Positions 1 to 9,050 of a stretch of DNA of 64,000 nt are shown here, piece by piece (positions within the stretch are counted from its first letter, which is position 1; each line of letters begins with the position of its first letter). A program made the position numbers and the translations under genes. A model generated the notes under the pieces. The model did not search any database. It saw only the letters and a list, made by a program, of their open reading frames with translations, and was not told where the DNA came from. The stretch spans positions 310,001-374,000 of the forward strand of contig NZ_JAATNG010000003.1 of assembly GCF_013184805.1 (NCBI RefSeq). The letters are read 5' to 3'. The DNA comes from Pseudoruegeria sp. HB172150. Its GTDB lineage: Bacteria > Pseudomonadota > Alphaproteobacteria > Rhodobacterales > Rhodobacteraceae.

Positions 1-2
1 AG

Positions 3-440
3 CGTGAAGTGGCGAATGCCGAGGAAGAAGGTGTCGAGTTCGTCTGGCTGACCGCGCCGAAGGGATTCACCGGCGAGACCGTCGAGGGCGTGATGGTGCA
101 GAAGATGCGCCTTGGGGCACCAGACGCGTCGGGACGACAAAGCCCGGAGCTGATCGAGGGCGCGGATTACATCGAAGACGCGGATCTTGTGGTGATGGCG
201 CTGGGCTTCGAGCCCGAGGACCTGCCGAAGCTGTGGGGCGTCGAAGGGCTGGAAGTGACCCGCTGGGGCACGGTGATGGCCGATTTCCGTACCCATGCGA
301 CAAGCCTGGATGGCGTCTATGCGGCGGGTGACATCGTGCGCGGCGCGTCTCTGGTGGTCTGGGCGATCAGGGACGGGCGCGAGGCGGCGGACGCAATTCT
401 CGACTATATCAATGCGCCGGCTCAGGTGGCGGCGGAGTGA
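3..440 (+). CDS. gltD: Glutamate synthase small subunit, C-terminal part (5' end outside window)
   Basis: This is the last ~145 residues of the FAD/NADPH-dependent subunit of glutamate synthase, which passes electrons from NADPH to the large subunit for glutamate formation. The reading frame is open to the left edge, so the true start lies upstream. The visible part contains the C-terminal nucleotide-binding region: DADLVVMALGFEPED, then the late FAD-contact motif GVYAAGDIVRGASLVVWAI and the usual short acidic/alanine tail. The partner large subunit gltB begins about 950 bases downstream, separated by two small genes. Confidence is high because the AAGDIVRGASLVVWAIRDGR block is characteristic of GltD; other members of the pyridine nucleotide oxidoreductase family are less likely given the gltB neighbour. 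Confidence 0.93.
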   Translation, partial: REVANAEEEGVEFVWLTAPKGFTGETVEGVMVQKMRLGAPDASGRQSPELIEGADYIEDADLVVMALGFEPEDLPKLWGVEGLEVTRWGTVMADFRTHATSLDGVYAAGDIVRGASLVVWAIRDGREAADAILDYINAPAQVAAE

Positions 441-536
441 CATCGGCGACTGCCCGGAGGCGGGCAGCGTTTCGATCTGACAAGGGAACGACCCAATGAC
501 AATCCGGCGTGTCGGATGCGCGAAAGGGACGGCGCG

Positions 537-977
537 ATGAGCGGGCGCGAGGGCGGCTGCCTGTGCGGTGCCGTGCGCTTCGTCGCGGCGGCGGTGCCGG
601 CGACGGCCGGGATCTGTCATTGTGAGATGTGCCGGCGCTGGACCGGCTCTGCCCTGATCGGGGTGACTGTGAAGGCCGAGGACCTGAGCTGGCAGGGCGC
701 GGAGCATATCCAGGAAAAGCAGACTTCGGGCTGGGCAAAGCGCGGCTGGTGCGGGGAATGCGGGTCGAACCTGTTTTTCCAGGTGACGATGGACGGGCCC
801 TATTTGGGCGGTGTCGAGATACCGATGGGGTTGTTCGACGATCCGAACGGGTTCGAGATCACCAACGAAATCTATATCGACCACAAGCCCCACAGCTATG
901 CCTTTGCCGGTGAGGGCCGGCAGGTGCTGACCCGGCAGCAATGCGTCGAGAAATTCGCGGTGCTGGACGGTGAGTGA
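537..977 (+). CDS. GFA/CENP-V fold zinc protein, copy 1
   Basis: A 146-residue member of the GFA family (named after glutathione-dependent formaldehyde-activating enzyme), small zinc-binding proteins whose substrate is usually unknown. The metal-binding cysteines are visible in CLCGAVRF, CHCEMCRRWTG and WCGECGSNLFF. ATG 537 is preferred over the in-frame ATG 516 because it is preceded by AAAGGGA at good spacing and begins right before the conserved GGCLCGAV block. It is followed at once by a second GFA gene whose start overlaps this stop, and both lie between gltD and gltB. The family call is safe; a formaldehyde-related activity should not be assumed. Confidence 0.85.
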   Translation: MSGREGGCLCGAVRFVAAAVPATAGICHCEMCRRWTGSALIGVTVKAEDLSWQGAEHIQEKQTSGWAKRGWCGECGSNLFFQVTMDGPYLGGVEIPMGLFDDPNGFEITNEIYIDHKPHSYAFAGEGRQVLTRQQCVEKFAVLDGE

Positions 978-1404
978 GATGCGCGGAAAATGCCTGTGCG
1001 GGGCGGTCAGGATCGCAGTGGCGGACCAAGTGGCGGAGATCAGCGCCTGCCATTGCGACCTGTGCCGTGGCTGGACCGGTGCCGCGCAATGGGGCTTCGA
1101 GGCACCCGCCCCGGGGGTGACCGTAACCGGCGATGTGAAGACCTATCGCGCGACGTCCTTTTCCGAGCGGGCGTTCTGCCCCAACTGCGGCACGCATCTT
1201 TGGCTGCGTGACGATGACGGCCCTTACGAATTCGTGCCGGGGCTCTTTGAAGAGCTCCGCGCTGTCCCGTTGGAGCGAGAAGTTTATGCCGACCGCGCCT
1301 TTGCCTGCGTCCGACTTGCGGGCGAGCACCGGCGCGTCACCCGAGACGCCTACGAGCGGGATCATCCGCACGTGAACACGGAGGTTTGCGATGACCAAGT
1401 ATGA
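970..1404 (+). CDS. GFA/CENP-V fold zinc protein, copy 2
   Basis: A 144-residue GFA-family protein with the same zinc motifs as its upstream neighbour: KCLCGAVRI, CHCDLCRGWTG and FCPNCGTHLWL. It diverges clearly from copy 1 in the C-terminal half. The GTG at 970 overlaps the previous stop by eight bases; ATG 979 is an equally possible start and would give a 141-residue product beginning MRGKCLCG. The 3' end overlaps gltB by 14 bases, so the gene is probably translated in an operon gltD-GFA-GFA-gltB. The substrate is unknown. The tandem pair probably arose by duplication, but the low similarity outside the metal sites suggests this was old. Confidence 0.83.
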   Translation: MSEMRGKCLCGAVRIAVADQVAEISACHCDLCRGWTGAAQWGFEAPAPGVTVTGDVKTYRATSFSERAFCPNCGTHLWLRDDDGPYEFVPGLFEELRAVPLEREVYADRAFACVRLAGEHRRVTRDAYERDHPHVNTEVCDDQV

Positions 1405-4400
1405 CGCCGAATGGGTTGCCCGCGAGGAAGCGAAGCGTGCCTACATGGCAGAAAAGGGTCTGTACCGGCCGGATGACGAGCATGCCTCCTGCGGGGTGGG
1501 TCTTGTCGTGTCGGTCGACGGCAAGCCGAGCCGCAAGGTGGTGGAGAACGGGATCGCCGCGCTGAAGGCGATCTGGCACCGGGGTGCGGTGGATGCCGAC
1601 GGCAAGACCGGGGACGGCGCGGGCATTCATGTGCAGATCCCGGCTCCGTTCTTCTTCGAGCAGATCGAACGCACCGGCCACAAGCCGCACGAGGATCAGC
1701 TGATCGCGGTGGGGCAGGTGTTCCTGCCGCGCACGGATTTCGGCGCGCAGGAGACCTGCCGGACCATCGTGGAATCCGAGGTCCTGCGGATGGGCTATTA
1801 CATCTACGGCTGGCGTCATGTGCCGGTGAACGTGGATGTGCTGGGCGAGAAGGCGAACGCGACACGGCCGGAGATCGAGCAGATCCTGATCTCTAACTCG
1901 AAGGGCGTGGACGAGGAGACCTTCGAGCGCGAGCTTTACGTGATCCGGCGGCGGATCGAGAAGGCGGCCGCGGCGGCCGGTGTCGGCCAGCTCTACCTGG
2001 CGAGCCTTTCCTGCCGGTCGATCATCTACAAGGGGATGATGCTGGCCGAGCAGGTGGCGGAGTTCTATCCGGACCTGAAGGACGACCGGTTCGAGAGCGC
2101 GTTCGCGATCTATCACCAGCGTTATTCCACCAACACCTTCCCGCAGTGGTGGCTGGCGCAGCCGTTCCGCATGCTGGCCCATAACGGTGAGATCAACACG
2201 CTGAAGGGCAACGTCAACTGGATGAAGTCGCACGAGATCCGGATGGCATCCGGTGCGTTCGGGGATCTGGCAGAGGACATCAAGCCGATCATCGCGCATG
2301 GCTCGTCGGACTCGGCGGCGCTGGACGCGGTGTTCGAGGTGCTGGTGCGGGCAGGGCGCAACGCGCCGATGGCGAAGACCATGCTGGTGCCGGAGAGCTG
2401 GTCGAAGCAGGCGGTCGAACTGCCGGAATCCTGGCGCGACATGTATTCCTACTGCAACTCGGTGATGGAACCGTGGGACGGGCCGGCGGCGCTGGCCATG
2501 ACCGACGGGCGCTGGGTTTGCGCGGGCATGGACCGGAACGGTCTGCGCCCGATGCGTTATGTCGTGACGGGCGACGGGATGGTTATCGCCGGGTCCGAGG
2601 CCGGGATGGTGCCGACCGACGAGTCGACCTGCGTCGAGAAGGGCGCGCTGGGCCCCGGGCAGCTGCTGGCCGTCGATATGGCGACTGGCACACTGTACCA
2701 TGATGCCGAGATCAAGGACAAAATGGCCAACAGCCAGCCCTTCGGCGACTGGGTCGGCAAGATCCACGAGCTGGACGAAGAACTGGCCGGTTCTCCGGAG
2801 AAGGCGCTGTTTTCCGGCAGCGAACTGCGCCGTCGGCAGATCGCGGCGGGCTATTCGCTCGAGGAGCTGGAGTCGATCCTGTCCCCGATGGTGGAGGACG
2901 GGAAAGAGCTGGTCGCGTCGATGGGCGACGACACGCCATCGGCGGTGCTGTCGATGAAGTACCGGCCCCTGTCGCATTTCTTCCGGCAGAACTTCAGCCA
3001 GGTGACAAACCCGCCGATCGACAGCCTTCGCGAATATCGGGTGATGAGCCTGAAGACGCGGTTCGGGAACCTGAAAAACGTGCTGGACGAGGACTCGAGC
3101 CAGACCGAGATCCTCGTGCTGGATTCGCCATTTGTCGCGAACGCGCAGTTCGAGATTCTCGAGAAGAACTTCAACGCGCCCGCGGTCGAGATCGACTGTA
3201 CCTTCCCGAAGGATGGCGGAATCGGCGCGCTGCGGGCTGAGCTGACGCGGATTCGGGAAGAGGCCGAGGATGCAGTGCGCTCCGGTGCCGGCCATATCGT
3301 GCTGACGGATCAGCACCAGGGGCCGGACAAGGTGGCAATGCCGATGATCCTGGCGACGTCGGCGGTGCATTCGTGGCTAACGCGCAAGGGGCTGCGGACC
3401 TTCTGCTCGCTGAACGTGCGGTCGGCGGAATGCGTGGATCCGCATTACTTTGCCGTGCTGATCGGCTGCGGGGCGACGGTGGTGAACGCTTACCTCGCCG
3501 AGGATTCAATTGCCGACCGGATCGAGCGCGGGCTGTTGGACTGTACGCTGAACGAAGCAATGGCGAATTACCGCGCCGCCGTCGATGCGGGCCTGCTGAA
3601 AATCATGTCGAAGATGGGAATTTCGGTGGTTTCGTCCTATCGCGGCGGGCTGAACTTCGAAGCCGTGGGGTTGAGCCGCGCGATGGTGGCGGAGTTCTTC
3701 CCCGGAATGCATTCGCGGATTTCGGGCATCGGTGTGTCGGGCATCCAGCAGAAGCTGCTGGAAGTGCACCAGGCCGGCTGGCTTGGCGGGCGCGACGTGC
3801 TGCCGATCGGCGGTTTCTACAAGGCGCGGAAGGCCGGCGAGACCCATGCATGGGAGGCGCAGTCGATGCACATGCTGCAGGCGGCGTGCAACCGGGCGTC
3901 CTATGAGCTGTGGAAGCAGTATTCGGCGAAGATGCGGGCGAACCCGCCGATCCATCTGCGCGACCTGCTGGATATCAAGCCGCTCGGTAAGTCGATCCCA
4001 CTGGAAGAGGTGGAGTCTATCACCTCGATCCGCAAGCGGTTCGTGACGCCGGGCATGTCGCTGGGCGCGCTGTCGCCCGAGGCGCATAAGACACTGAACG
4101 TGGCGATGAACCGCATCGGTGCGAAGTCCGACTCAGGCGAAGGCGGCGAAGATCCGGCGCATTTCGTGCCCGAGCCGAACGGCGACAACCCGTCAGCGAA
4201 GATCAAGCAGGTCGCTTCCGGCCGGTTCGGCGTGACCGCCGAGTATCTGAACCAGTGCGAGGAACTGGAGATCAAGGTGGCCCAGGGCGCCAAGCCCGGA
4301 GAGGGCGGACAATTGCCCGGCATGAAGGTGACCGAGCTGATAGCGCGGCTGCGGCATTCGACGCCGGGCGTGACGTTGATCTCTCCGCCGCCGCACCACG

Positions 4401-5929
4401 ACATCTATTCCATCGAGGACCTTGCGCAGCTGATCTACGACCTCAAGCAGATCAACCCGCGTGCCAAGGTGACCGTGAAACTGGTGTCTTCCTCCGGCGT
4501 CGGCACGATTGCCGCCGGCGTTGCGAAGGCGAAGGCGGACGTGATCCTGATCTCCGGCCATAACGGTGGGACCGGGGCGTCGCCGGCGACCTCGATCAAG
4601 TATGCCGGGCTGCCGTGGGAAATGGGCCTGACCGAGGCGCATCAGGTTCTGTCGATGAACAACCTGCGGAGCCGTGTGACGCTTCGGACCGACGGCGGGC
4701 TACGCACCGGGCGCGATATCGTAATGGCGGCAATGCTGGGGGCCGAGGAATACGGCATCGGCACCGCGGCGCTGATCGCGATGGGCTGCATCATGGTGCG
4801 CCAGTGTCAGTCGAACACCTGCCCGGTTGGCGTGTGTACGCAAGATCCGAAACTGCGCGAGAAGTTCACCGGCAATGCCGACAAGGTGGTCAATCTGATA
4901 ACCTTCTATGCGCAGGAAGTGCGCGAGATCCTGGCGGATATCGGAGCGCGGTCGCTCGACGAAGTGATCGGGCGGGCGGATCTGTTGTCTCAGGTCAGCC
5001 GCGGCGCGGCGCATCTGGACGATCTGGACCTGAACCCGCTGCTGATCACGGTCGATGGTGCGAAGGACATCCGCTATGACCGGCTGAAGCCGCGTAACCC
5101 TGTGCCGGACACCATCGATGCCGAGATCGTCGAGGATGCCGCAAGGTTCCTTGAGGAAGGCGAGAAGATGCAGCTTTCCTACGCTGCGCGGAATACCGAC
5201 CGAACCATTGGAACGCGGGTATCGAGTCATATCGTCAAGCGGTTCGGGATGAACAACAACCTGCAGCCAGACCACCTGACGGTGAAACTGTCGGGCTCTG
5301 CCGGGCAGTCGCTGGGCGCCTTTGCCGCTCCGGGCCTCAAGCTGGAGGTCGCGGGCGACGCCAACGACTATGTCGGCAAGGGTCTGTCGGGTGGCACCAT
5401 CGTGGTTCGGCCGACCATGTCGAGCCCGCTGAAGGCGTCGGAGAACACGATCATCGGCAACACCGTGCTGTACGGCGCGACCGCCGGCTATCTGTTCGCC
5501 GCGGGGCGGGCGGGTGAACGCTTCGCGGTGCGCAACTCCGGCGCCCAAGTGGTGGTCGAAGGCTGCGGTTCGAACGGGTGCGAGTATATGACCGGTGGCG
5601 TCGCGGTAATTCTTGGCACCATCGGCGCCAACTTTGGCGCCGGTATGACCGGGGGCATGGCTTACATCTACGATCCCGACGGCAAGGCGCAGGACTTCAT
5701 GAACATGGAGACGCTGGTGACCTGCCCGGTGACCGTGGATCACTGGGAAGAAGAACTGCTGAACCTGATCGGCCGTCACGCCGCCGAAACGATGAGTGTC
5801 AAGGCGCGGGACATCCTGCAGCACTGGGATGCCGAGCAGGCACATTTCCTGCAGGTCTGCCCGAGGGAGATGCTGAACAAACTGAAGCATCCGCTGGGAA
5901 TCGAAGACGTGCGCGTCCCCGCCGAGTAA
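1391..5929 (+). CDS. gltB: Glutamate synthase large subunit
   Basis: A 1512-residue full-length large subunit that converts 2-oxoglutarate plus glutamine to two glutamates. In order: a 33-residue propeptide ending before Cys34 (EHASCGVG), which becomes the N-terminal nucleophile of the class II glutaminase domain; the central domain; the FMN-binding synthase domain with SGHNGGTGASPATSIKYAG and RTDGGLRTGRDI; the [3Fe-4S] cysteines in CIMVRQCQSNTCPVGVC; and the C-terminal beta-helix domain with GGVAVILG. Length matches the family. The start ATG has GGAGG seven bases upstream. It lies in the same direction as gltD. A small hairpin-like GC-rich stretch follows the stop, before a convergent TetR gene. 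Confidence 0.98.
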   Translation: MTKYDAEWVAREEAKRAYMAEKGLYRPDDEHASCGVGLVVSVDGKPSRKVVENGIAALKAIWHRGAVDADGKTGDGAGIHVQIPAPFFFEQIERTGHKPHEDQLIAVGQVFLPRTDFGAQETCRTIVESEVLRMGYYIYGWRHVPVNVDVLGEKANATRPEIEQILISNSKGVDEETFERELYVIRRRIEKAAAAAGVGQLYLASLSCRSIIYKGMMLAEQVAEFYPDLKDDRFESAFAIYHQRYSTNTFPQWWLAQPFRMLAHNGEINTLKGNVNWMKSHEIRMASGAFGDLAEDIKPIIAHGSSDSAALDAVFEVLVRAGRNAPMAKTMLVPESWSKQAVELPESWRDMYSYCNSVMEPWDGPAALAMTDGRWVCAGMDRNGLRPMRYVVTGDGMVIAGSEAGMVPTDESTCVEKGALGPGQLLAVDMATGTLYHDAEIKDKMANSQPFGDWVGKIHELDEELAGSPEKALFSGSELRRRQIAAGYSLEELESILSPMVEDGKELVASMGDDTPSAVLSMKYRPLSHFFRQNFSQVTNPPIDSLREYRVMSLKTRFGNLKNVLDEDSSQTEILVLDSPFVANAQFEILEKNFNAPAVEIDCTFPKDGGIGALRAELTRIREEAEDAVRSGAGHIVLTDQHQGPDKVAMPMILATSAVHSWLTRKGLRTFCSLNVRSAECVDPHYFAVLIGCGATVVNAYLAEDSIADRIERGLLDCTLNEAMANYRAAVDAGLLKIMSKMGISVVSSYRGGLNFEAVGLSRAMVAEFFPGMHSRISGIGVSGIQQKLLEVHQAGWLGGRDVLPIGGFYKARKAGETHAWEAQSMHMLQAACNRASYELWKQYSAKMRANPPIHLRDLLDIKPLGKSIPLEEVESITSIRKRFVTPGMSLGALSPEAHKTLNVAMNRIGAKSDSGEGGEDPAHFVPEPNGDNPSAKIKQVASGRFGVTAEYLNQCEELEIKVAQGAKPGEGGQLPGMKVTELIARLRHSTPGVTLISPPPHHDIYSIEDLAQLIYDLKQINPRAKVTVKLVSSSGVGTIAAGVAKAKADVILISGHNGGTGASPATSIKYAGLPWEMGLTEAHQVLSMNNLRSRVTLRTDGGLRTGRDIVMAAMLGAEEYGIGTAALIAMGCIMVRQCQSNTCPVGVCTQDPKLREKFTGNADKVVNLITFYAQEVREILADIGARSLDEVIGRADLLSQVSRGAAHLDDLDLNPLLITVDGAKDIRYDRLKPRNPVPDTIDAEIVEDAARFLEEGEKMQLSYAARNTDRTIGTRVSSHIVKRFGMNNNLQPDHLTVKLSGSAGQSLGAFAAPGLKLEVAGDANDYVGKGLSGGTIVVRPTMSSPLKASENTIIGNTVLYGATAGYLFAAGRAGERFAVRNSGAQVVVEGCGSNGCEYMTGGVAVILGTIGANFGAGMTGGMAYIYDPDGKAQDFMNMETLVTCPVTVDHWEEELLNLIGRHAAETMSVKARDILQHWDAEQAHFLQVCPREMLNKLKHPLGIEDVRVPAE

Positions 5930-5979
5930 CGACATGCGCCGCCGCCCATCCGGGCGGCGGTTCTGCATTCAGAGCGGGG

Positions 5980-6642
5980 TCAGTCGGCGGGCGTCAGCCT
6001 GAGGAACGCGGCCGTCATCCGCAGCGCGTCTTCGATGAAAGCGGCGTCGTCGATGGCCTGAAGGGATGCCGCGCGCTGGGCCGGGTCGATCCGGCCGCGC
6101 AGCATCGCGGCGAGCTGATCGATGGCGAAGGCTGCGGCATGATCCGGGTCAGGATGACCGATCTCGCCGCGCCGGCCCATCACCAGCCCAAGCAGCTTCT
6201 TGCGGGTATCTGCCTGTATTTCTGCATAGTGTGCTGCGAGTTCCGGTTCGTCCGCGATAACGGCCGAGACGGCTGCCTTGGCCGCGCCGGTTTCGCTTGC
6301 CGCCTGCAGCGTGATCTCGAGATAACCGCGGAACAGGTCGCGGATCGAGGCGCCTTCCCACAGTGCAGGATCGGAGGCGCGGGTGTTCAGCGCCTCGTAA
6401 GCGTCGGTCATCCGGTGGAAGAGCGCGTGGAACAGCGCGGTCTTGTCCCTGAAGTGGTGGTAGACGGCGCCGACGGAGTAACCGGCGCGCGCCGCGATGT
6501 CGGCGATGGACGTCGCTTCGGTCCCTTTTTCCAGGATCAGCGTCTCTGCCGCGTCCAGAAGGGCGGATTGCGTGCGCTCGCTGCGGGTCTGACGGCCCTC
6601 ACGGCGCCAGTGTAGGTCGGATATCCAGCGGCTTTCGGCCAT
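5980..6642 (-). CDS. TetR/AcrR family transcriptional regulator
   Basis: A 220-residue one-component repressor. The N-terminal helix-turn-helix is visible as residues ~35-65, TSIADIAARAGYSVGAVYHHF, followed by a ligand-binding helical domain of normal length (AFAIDQLAAMLRGRIDP). I chose ATG 6642 (MAESRW); an in-frame ATG at 6684 would extend it by 14 residues but would lie over the putative promoter. It is divergent from a short-chain dehydrogenase with about 100 bases between, and the shared region contains palindromes built on CCGAAT/ATTCGG, so it probably controls that gene and itself. The ligand cannot be read from the sequence. Confidence 0.9.
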   Translation of the reverse strand: MAESRWISDLHWRREGRQTRSERTQSALLDAAETLILEKGTEATSIADIAARAGYSVGAVYHHFRDKTALFHALFHRMTDAYEALNTRASDPALWEGASIRDLFRGYLEITLQAASETGAAKAAVSAVIADEPELAAHYAEIQADTRKKLLGLVMGRRGEIGHPDPDHAAAFAIDQLAAMLRGRIDPAQRAASLQAIDDAAFIEDALRMTAAFLRLTPAD

Positions 6643-6671
6643 GTAGCGTCCTGAAACAGAATATGCGTTCG

Positions 6672-6726
6672 GTTTTATTGACAAGCTTTAGCGCCGCTGT
6701 CAAAACCGAATACAGATTCGGGTTTT
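6672..6726. promoter_or_regulatory. Divergent promoter/operator region between TetR regulator and SDR gene
   Basis: The region holds TTGACA on the plus strand at 6678-6683 and TTGACA on the minus strand at 6703-6698, so both genes have a consensus -35 hexamer. Overlapping them is a perfect inverted repeat CCGAATACAGATTCGG (6706-6721), which extends imperfectly to AAAACC...GGTTTT. A second half-site, TTCGGTTTT, lies at 6668-6676. Palindromes placed across divergent promoters are typical TetR operators. The -10 boxes are weak, so exact start sites are uncertain. Confidence 0.55.
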
Positions 6727-6749
6727 GTCGAAACACAGGGAGAGACAGG

Positions 6750-7535
6750 ATGCAGAACGTCGCGTTGATCACGGGAGCGTCCAGCGGGATCGGGGAAGCG
6801 ATGGCGCGGCTGCATGCGGCGCGCGGCGGCGACCTTGTGCTGGTGGCGCGGCGACTGGACCGGTTGAACACGCTGAAGGCAGAGATCGAGTCCGAGCATG
6901 GCACGCGCGTTCTGGTGATCGCGGAGGACCTGAACGAAGAGGCGGCGCCCCAGCGGATTCACGACCGGGTGACGGACGAAGGGATCGCGCTTTCCTGTCT
7001 GATCAACAACGCCGGCTTTGCGCTGCGCGGCAAGTTCCACGAGCAGGACTGGACGCGAAACCGCGAGATGATCCAGGTGAATGTGGTGGCACTTTCGGCT
7101 CTAACTCGAGCATTTTTGCCTGGTTTTGTCGCGCGCGGCTCTGGCCGCATCCTGAACGTCGCTTCGACCGCCGCGCTGATGCCGGGGCCGCTGCAGGCAG
7201 TCTATTTCGCGTCGAAGGCCTTCGTTCAGTACTTCAGTAACGCTATTGCCGAGGAGCTGGTCGATAGTGGCGTAACCGTCACGACGCTGTTGCCGGGAGC
7301 GACCGCCAGCGAATTCGCACAGACCTCGGGGATGGACGGGACGCCGCTGTTCAACCGGACGACGCCGGCGGAGGAGGTTGCGCGGCTGGGCTACGACGCG
7401 ATGCTGCGCGGGGATCTGGATGCGTTCGCTGGGGTCACGCTGCGGCGGCGCATCCTGATGCGCATCGCGCCGCTATTCCCGAAACGATACCTGCTGAAAT
7501 CTGTGCGCCGCATGCAGGAAGTGCCCGCGGCATAG
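6750..7535 (+). CDS. Short-chain dehydrogenase/reductase (SDR)
   Basis: A 261-residue classical SDR: NAD(P)-binding TGASSGIG at residues ~8-15, NNAG in LINNAGFALRG, catalytic Ser in LNVASTAAL and the YFASK catalytic Tyr/Lys pair. ATG 6750 follows AGGGAGAGACAGG and gives the normal SDR N-terminus; the longer frame beginning at 6663 would run through the promoter. The C-terminus PKRYLLKSVRRMQEVPAA resembles DltE/YqjQ-type SDRs of unknown substrate. It is divergent from a TetR regulator, suggesting inducible expression. The substrate is not deducible. Confidence 0.9.
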   Translation: MQNVALITGASSGIGEAMARLHAARGGDLVLVARRLDRLNTLKAEIESEHGTRVLVIAEDLNEEAAPQRIHDRVTDEGIALSCLINNAGFALRGKFHEQDWTRNREMIQVNVVALSALTRAFLPGFVARGSGRILNVASTAALMPGPLQAVYFASKAFVQYFSNAIAEELVDSGVTVTTLLPGATASEFAQTSGMDGTPLFNRTTPAEEVARLGYDAMLRGDLDAFAGVTLRRRILMRIAPLFPKRYLLKSVRRMQEVPAA

Positions 7536-7675
7536 GACCGGGAAAACGGCTGTATCCGTGCGCGCACCCGGGGAGGCCTTGGCGGTGCAGGAATGGCGCG
7601 GTTTTTCAGTTTTTGATCCTGATCATGGACAGTCGACCCCTCGAAGCACAACTTCTGCAGCAAGTGGAGTGACGA

Positions 7676-7957
7676 ATGTTCGAGTTATCCGGGTACATAC
7701 GGTGCAGGAACGAGACCGAGACGGAACGGGTGCGCCTGTTAGTCGCGGAGCATGTGCGTTTGACCCGTGCAGAGCCCGGCTGCCTGTCCTGCGACATCGT
7801 CGAGACCGACGATCCGCTGGTCTGGCTGGTGGTGGAGCGATTTAAGGACCGCGCGGCCTTCGACCTCCACCAGGTGCGGGCGCTTAAGAGCGATTGGGGG
7901 ACGGCCACAAAGGGCATCGTCAGGGACTATCACCTGCGCGAGGAGGTCGGGGTGTGA
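7676..7957 (+). CDS. ABM-domain (antibiotic biosynthesis monooxygenase-like) protein, copy 1
   Basis: A 93-residue protein of the dimeric alpha/beta-barrel (ABM) fold, which includes YgiN-type quinol monooxygenases and several cofactor-free oxygenases. Characteristic features are the N-terminal beta strand FELSGYIRC, EHVRLTRAEPGCLSCDIVET (helix plus the EPGCL motif) and WLVVERFKDRAAFDLHQ, with the conserved histidine in the last block. It is followed immediately by a second copy overlapping its stop. No substrate can be assigned; the pair lies between an SDR gene and mtgA. Confidence 0.82.
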   Translation: MFELSGYIRCRNETETERVRLLVAEHVRLTRAEPGCLSCDIVETDDPLVWLVVERFKDRAAFDLHQVRALKSDWGTATKGIVRDYHLREEVGV

Positions 7958-8226
7958 TCGAGCTGACCGGGTTCTTGCGCTGCGCGGATGAAGCAGAAGC
8001 GGCGCGGGTGCAGAAATTCCTGCCGGAGCATATTCGGCTGACCCGGGCGGAACCGGGCTGCCTATCCTTCGATGTGACCGAGACGCAGGATCCGCTGGTC
8101 TGGTCGGTGGCGGAGCGGTTTCTGGATCGCGCGGCCTTCGATGCGCACCAGGCGCGGGCGGGCGCGAGCGCCTGGGCGGAGGCCACGAAAGGTATCGCGC
8201 GGGACTACGAGATCGTCGAGCGATGA
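7954..8226 (+). CDS. ABM-domain protein, copy 2
   Basis: A 90-residue paralogue of the preceding protein: LTRAEPGCLSFDVTETQDPLVW matches LTRAEPGCLSCDIVETDDPLVW almost residue for residue, and both end in ATKGI-RDY. The GTG start at 7954 overlaps the upstream TGA by four bases and is preceded by GAGGAGGT, indicating translational coupling; a longer frame starting inside copy 1 is less likely. The tandem arrangement suggests a recent duplication, possibly producing a heterodimer, since ABM proteins work as dimers. That last point is inference. Confidence 0.82.
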   Translation: MIELTGFLRCADEAEAARVQKFLPEHIRLTRAEPGCLSFDVTETQDPLVWSVAERFLDRAAFDAHQARAGASAWAEATKGIARDYEIVER

Positions 8227-8275
8227 GCGCGGCTGAGCGCTTGACCGGCTCGGGGCGCCATGCTTTGGCTGCCGA

Positions 8276-8995
8276 ATGGCGAAGAAGACGCGCAAACGGA
8301 AGACCCGGACCTCTCGGATCCGGACATGGCGGGGCTGGCTGTTCCGCTGGGCCGTGCGCGCCGTGGTCGGGCTGTCGGTGCTGACGCTGTTCTTCGTCAT
8401 GCTTTACGCGGTCTTCAACCCGCCCACGACGCCTTACATATTGTCGGAAGGCCGCCGGCTGGGTGACGTCGAGCGGGTCTGGGTGGATTTCGAGGATGTC
8501 GCGCCGGCAATGCCTCGGTCGATCGTGGCGGCGGAGGATGCGAACTTCTGCCTTCACTGGGGCTTTGACATGACAGCGATCCGGGCGGCGCTGGCCGAGG
8601 GCGCGAACCGCGGCGCATCGACGATCAGCCAGCAGCTGGTGAAGAACGTGTACCTGTGGCACGGGCGTTCCTGGCTGCGCAAGGCGATGGAGGCCGGGCT
8701 GACCCCGGTGGTGGAAATGATCTGGTCGAAACGCCGGATCCTCGAGGTCTACATGAACGTGGTGGAGTTCGACGAAGGCGTGTTCGGCGTCGAGGCGGCG
8801 GCGCAGCACTACTTCGGCGTATCGGCGAAAAACCTGACGGACCGGCAGGCCGCGCTGCTGGCCGCGGTGCTGCCGGACCCGAAGGGACGCAGCGCTTCGC
8901 AGCCATCAAATTCCGTGTCGCGCCGGGCGCAGGCGATACAGGGCGGCGCCGCGACGATCCGCGCAGACGGGCGCGACGATTGCTTCGAGAGTTGA
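8276..8995 (+). CDS. mtgA: Monofunctional biosynthetic peptidoglycan transglycosylase
   Basis: A 239-residue membrane-anchored glycosyltransferase of family GT51 that polymerises lipid II into glycan strands without a transpeptidase domain. A very basic N-terminus (KKTRKRKTRTSRIR) precedes one membrane segment (VVGLSVLTLFFVMLYAVF). The GT51 motifs follow: the catalytic Glu in IVAAEDANFCLHWGFD, then GASTISQQLVKNVYLW, EMIWSKRRILEVYMNVVEF and YFGVSAKNLT. Length matches MtgA. The C-terminal region after LPDPKGR is less conserved, as usual. No obvious Shine-Dalgarno precedes ATG 8276. Confidence 0.95.
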   Translation: MAKKTRKRKTRTSRIRTWRGWLFRWAVRAVVGLSVLTLFFVMLYAVFNPPTTPYILSEGRRLGDVERVWVDFEDVAPAMPRSIVAAEDANFCLHWGFDMTAIRAALAEGANRGASTISQQLVKNVYLWHGRSWLRKAMEAGLTPVVEMIWSKRRILEVYMNVVEFDEGVFGVEAAAQHYFGVSAKNLTDRQAALLAAVLPDPKGRSASQPSNSVSRRAQAIQGGAATIRADGRDDCFES

Positions 8996-9050
8996 ACTCG
9001 GCGCGCTGTCGCGGCATTGATGTGCGGACTTTTTACGGGACTTCTGACCT

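Noticed and set aside
1337-3370. 677-residue minus-strand frame opposite gltB
   Set aside because: It is an antisense shadow of the GC-rich gltB codons, with an Arg/His/Pro-rich product and no recognisable fold.
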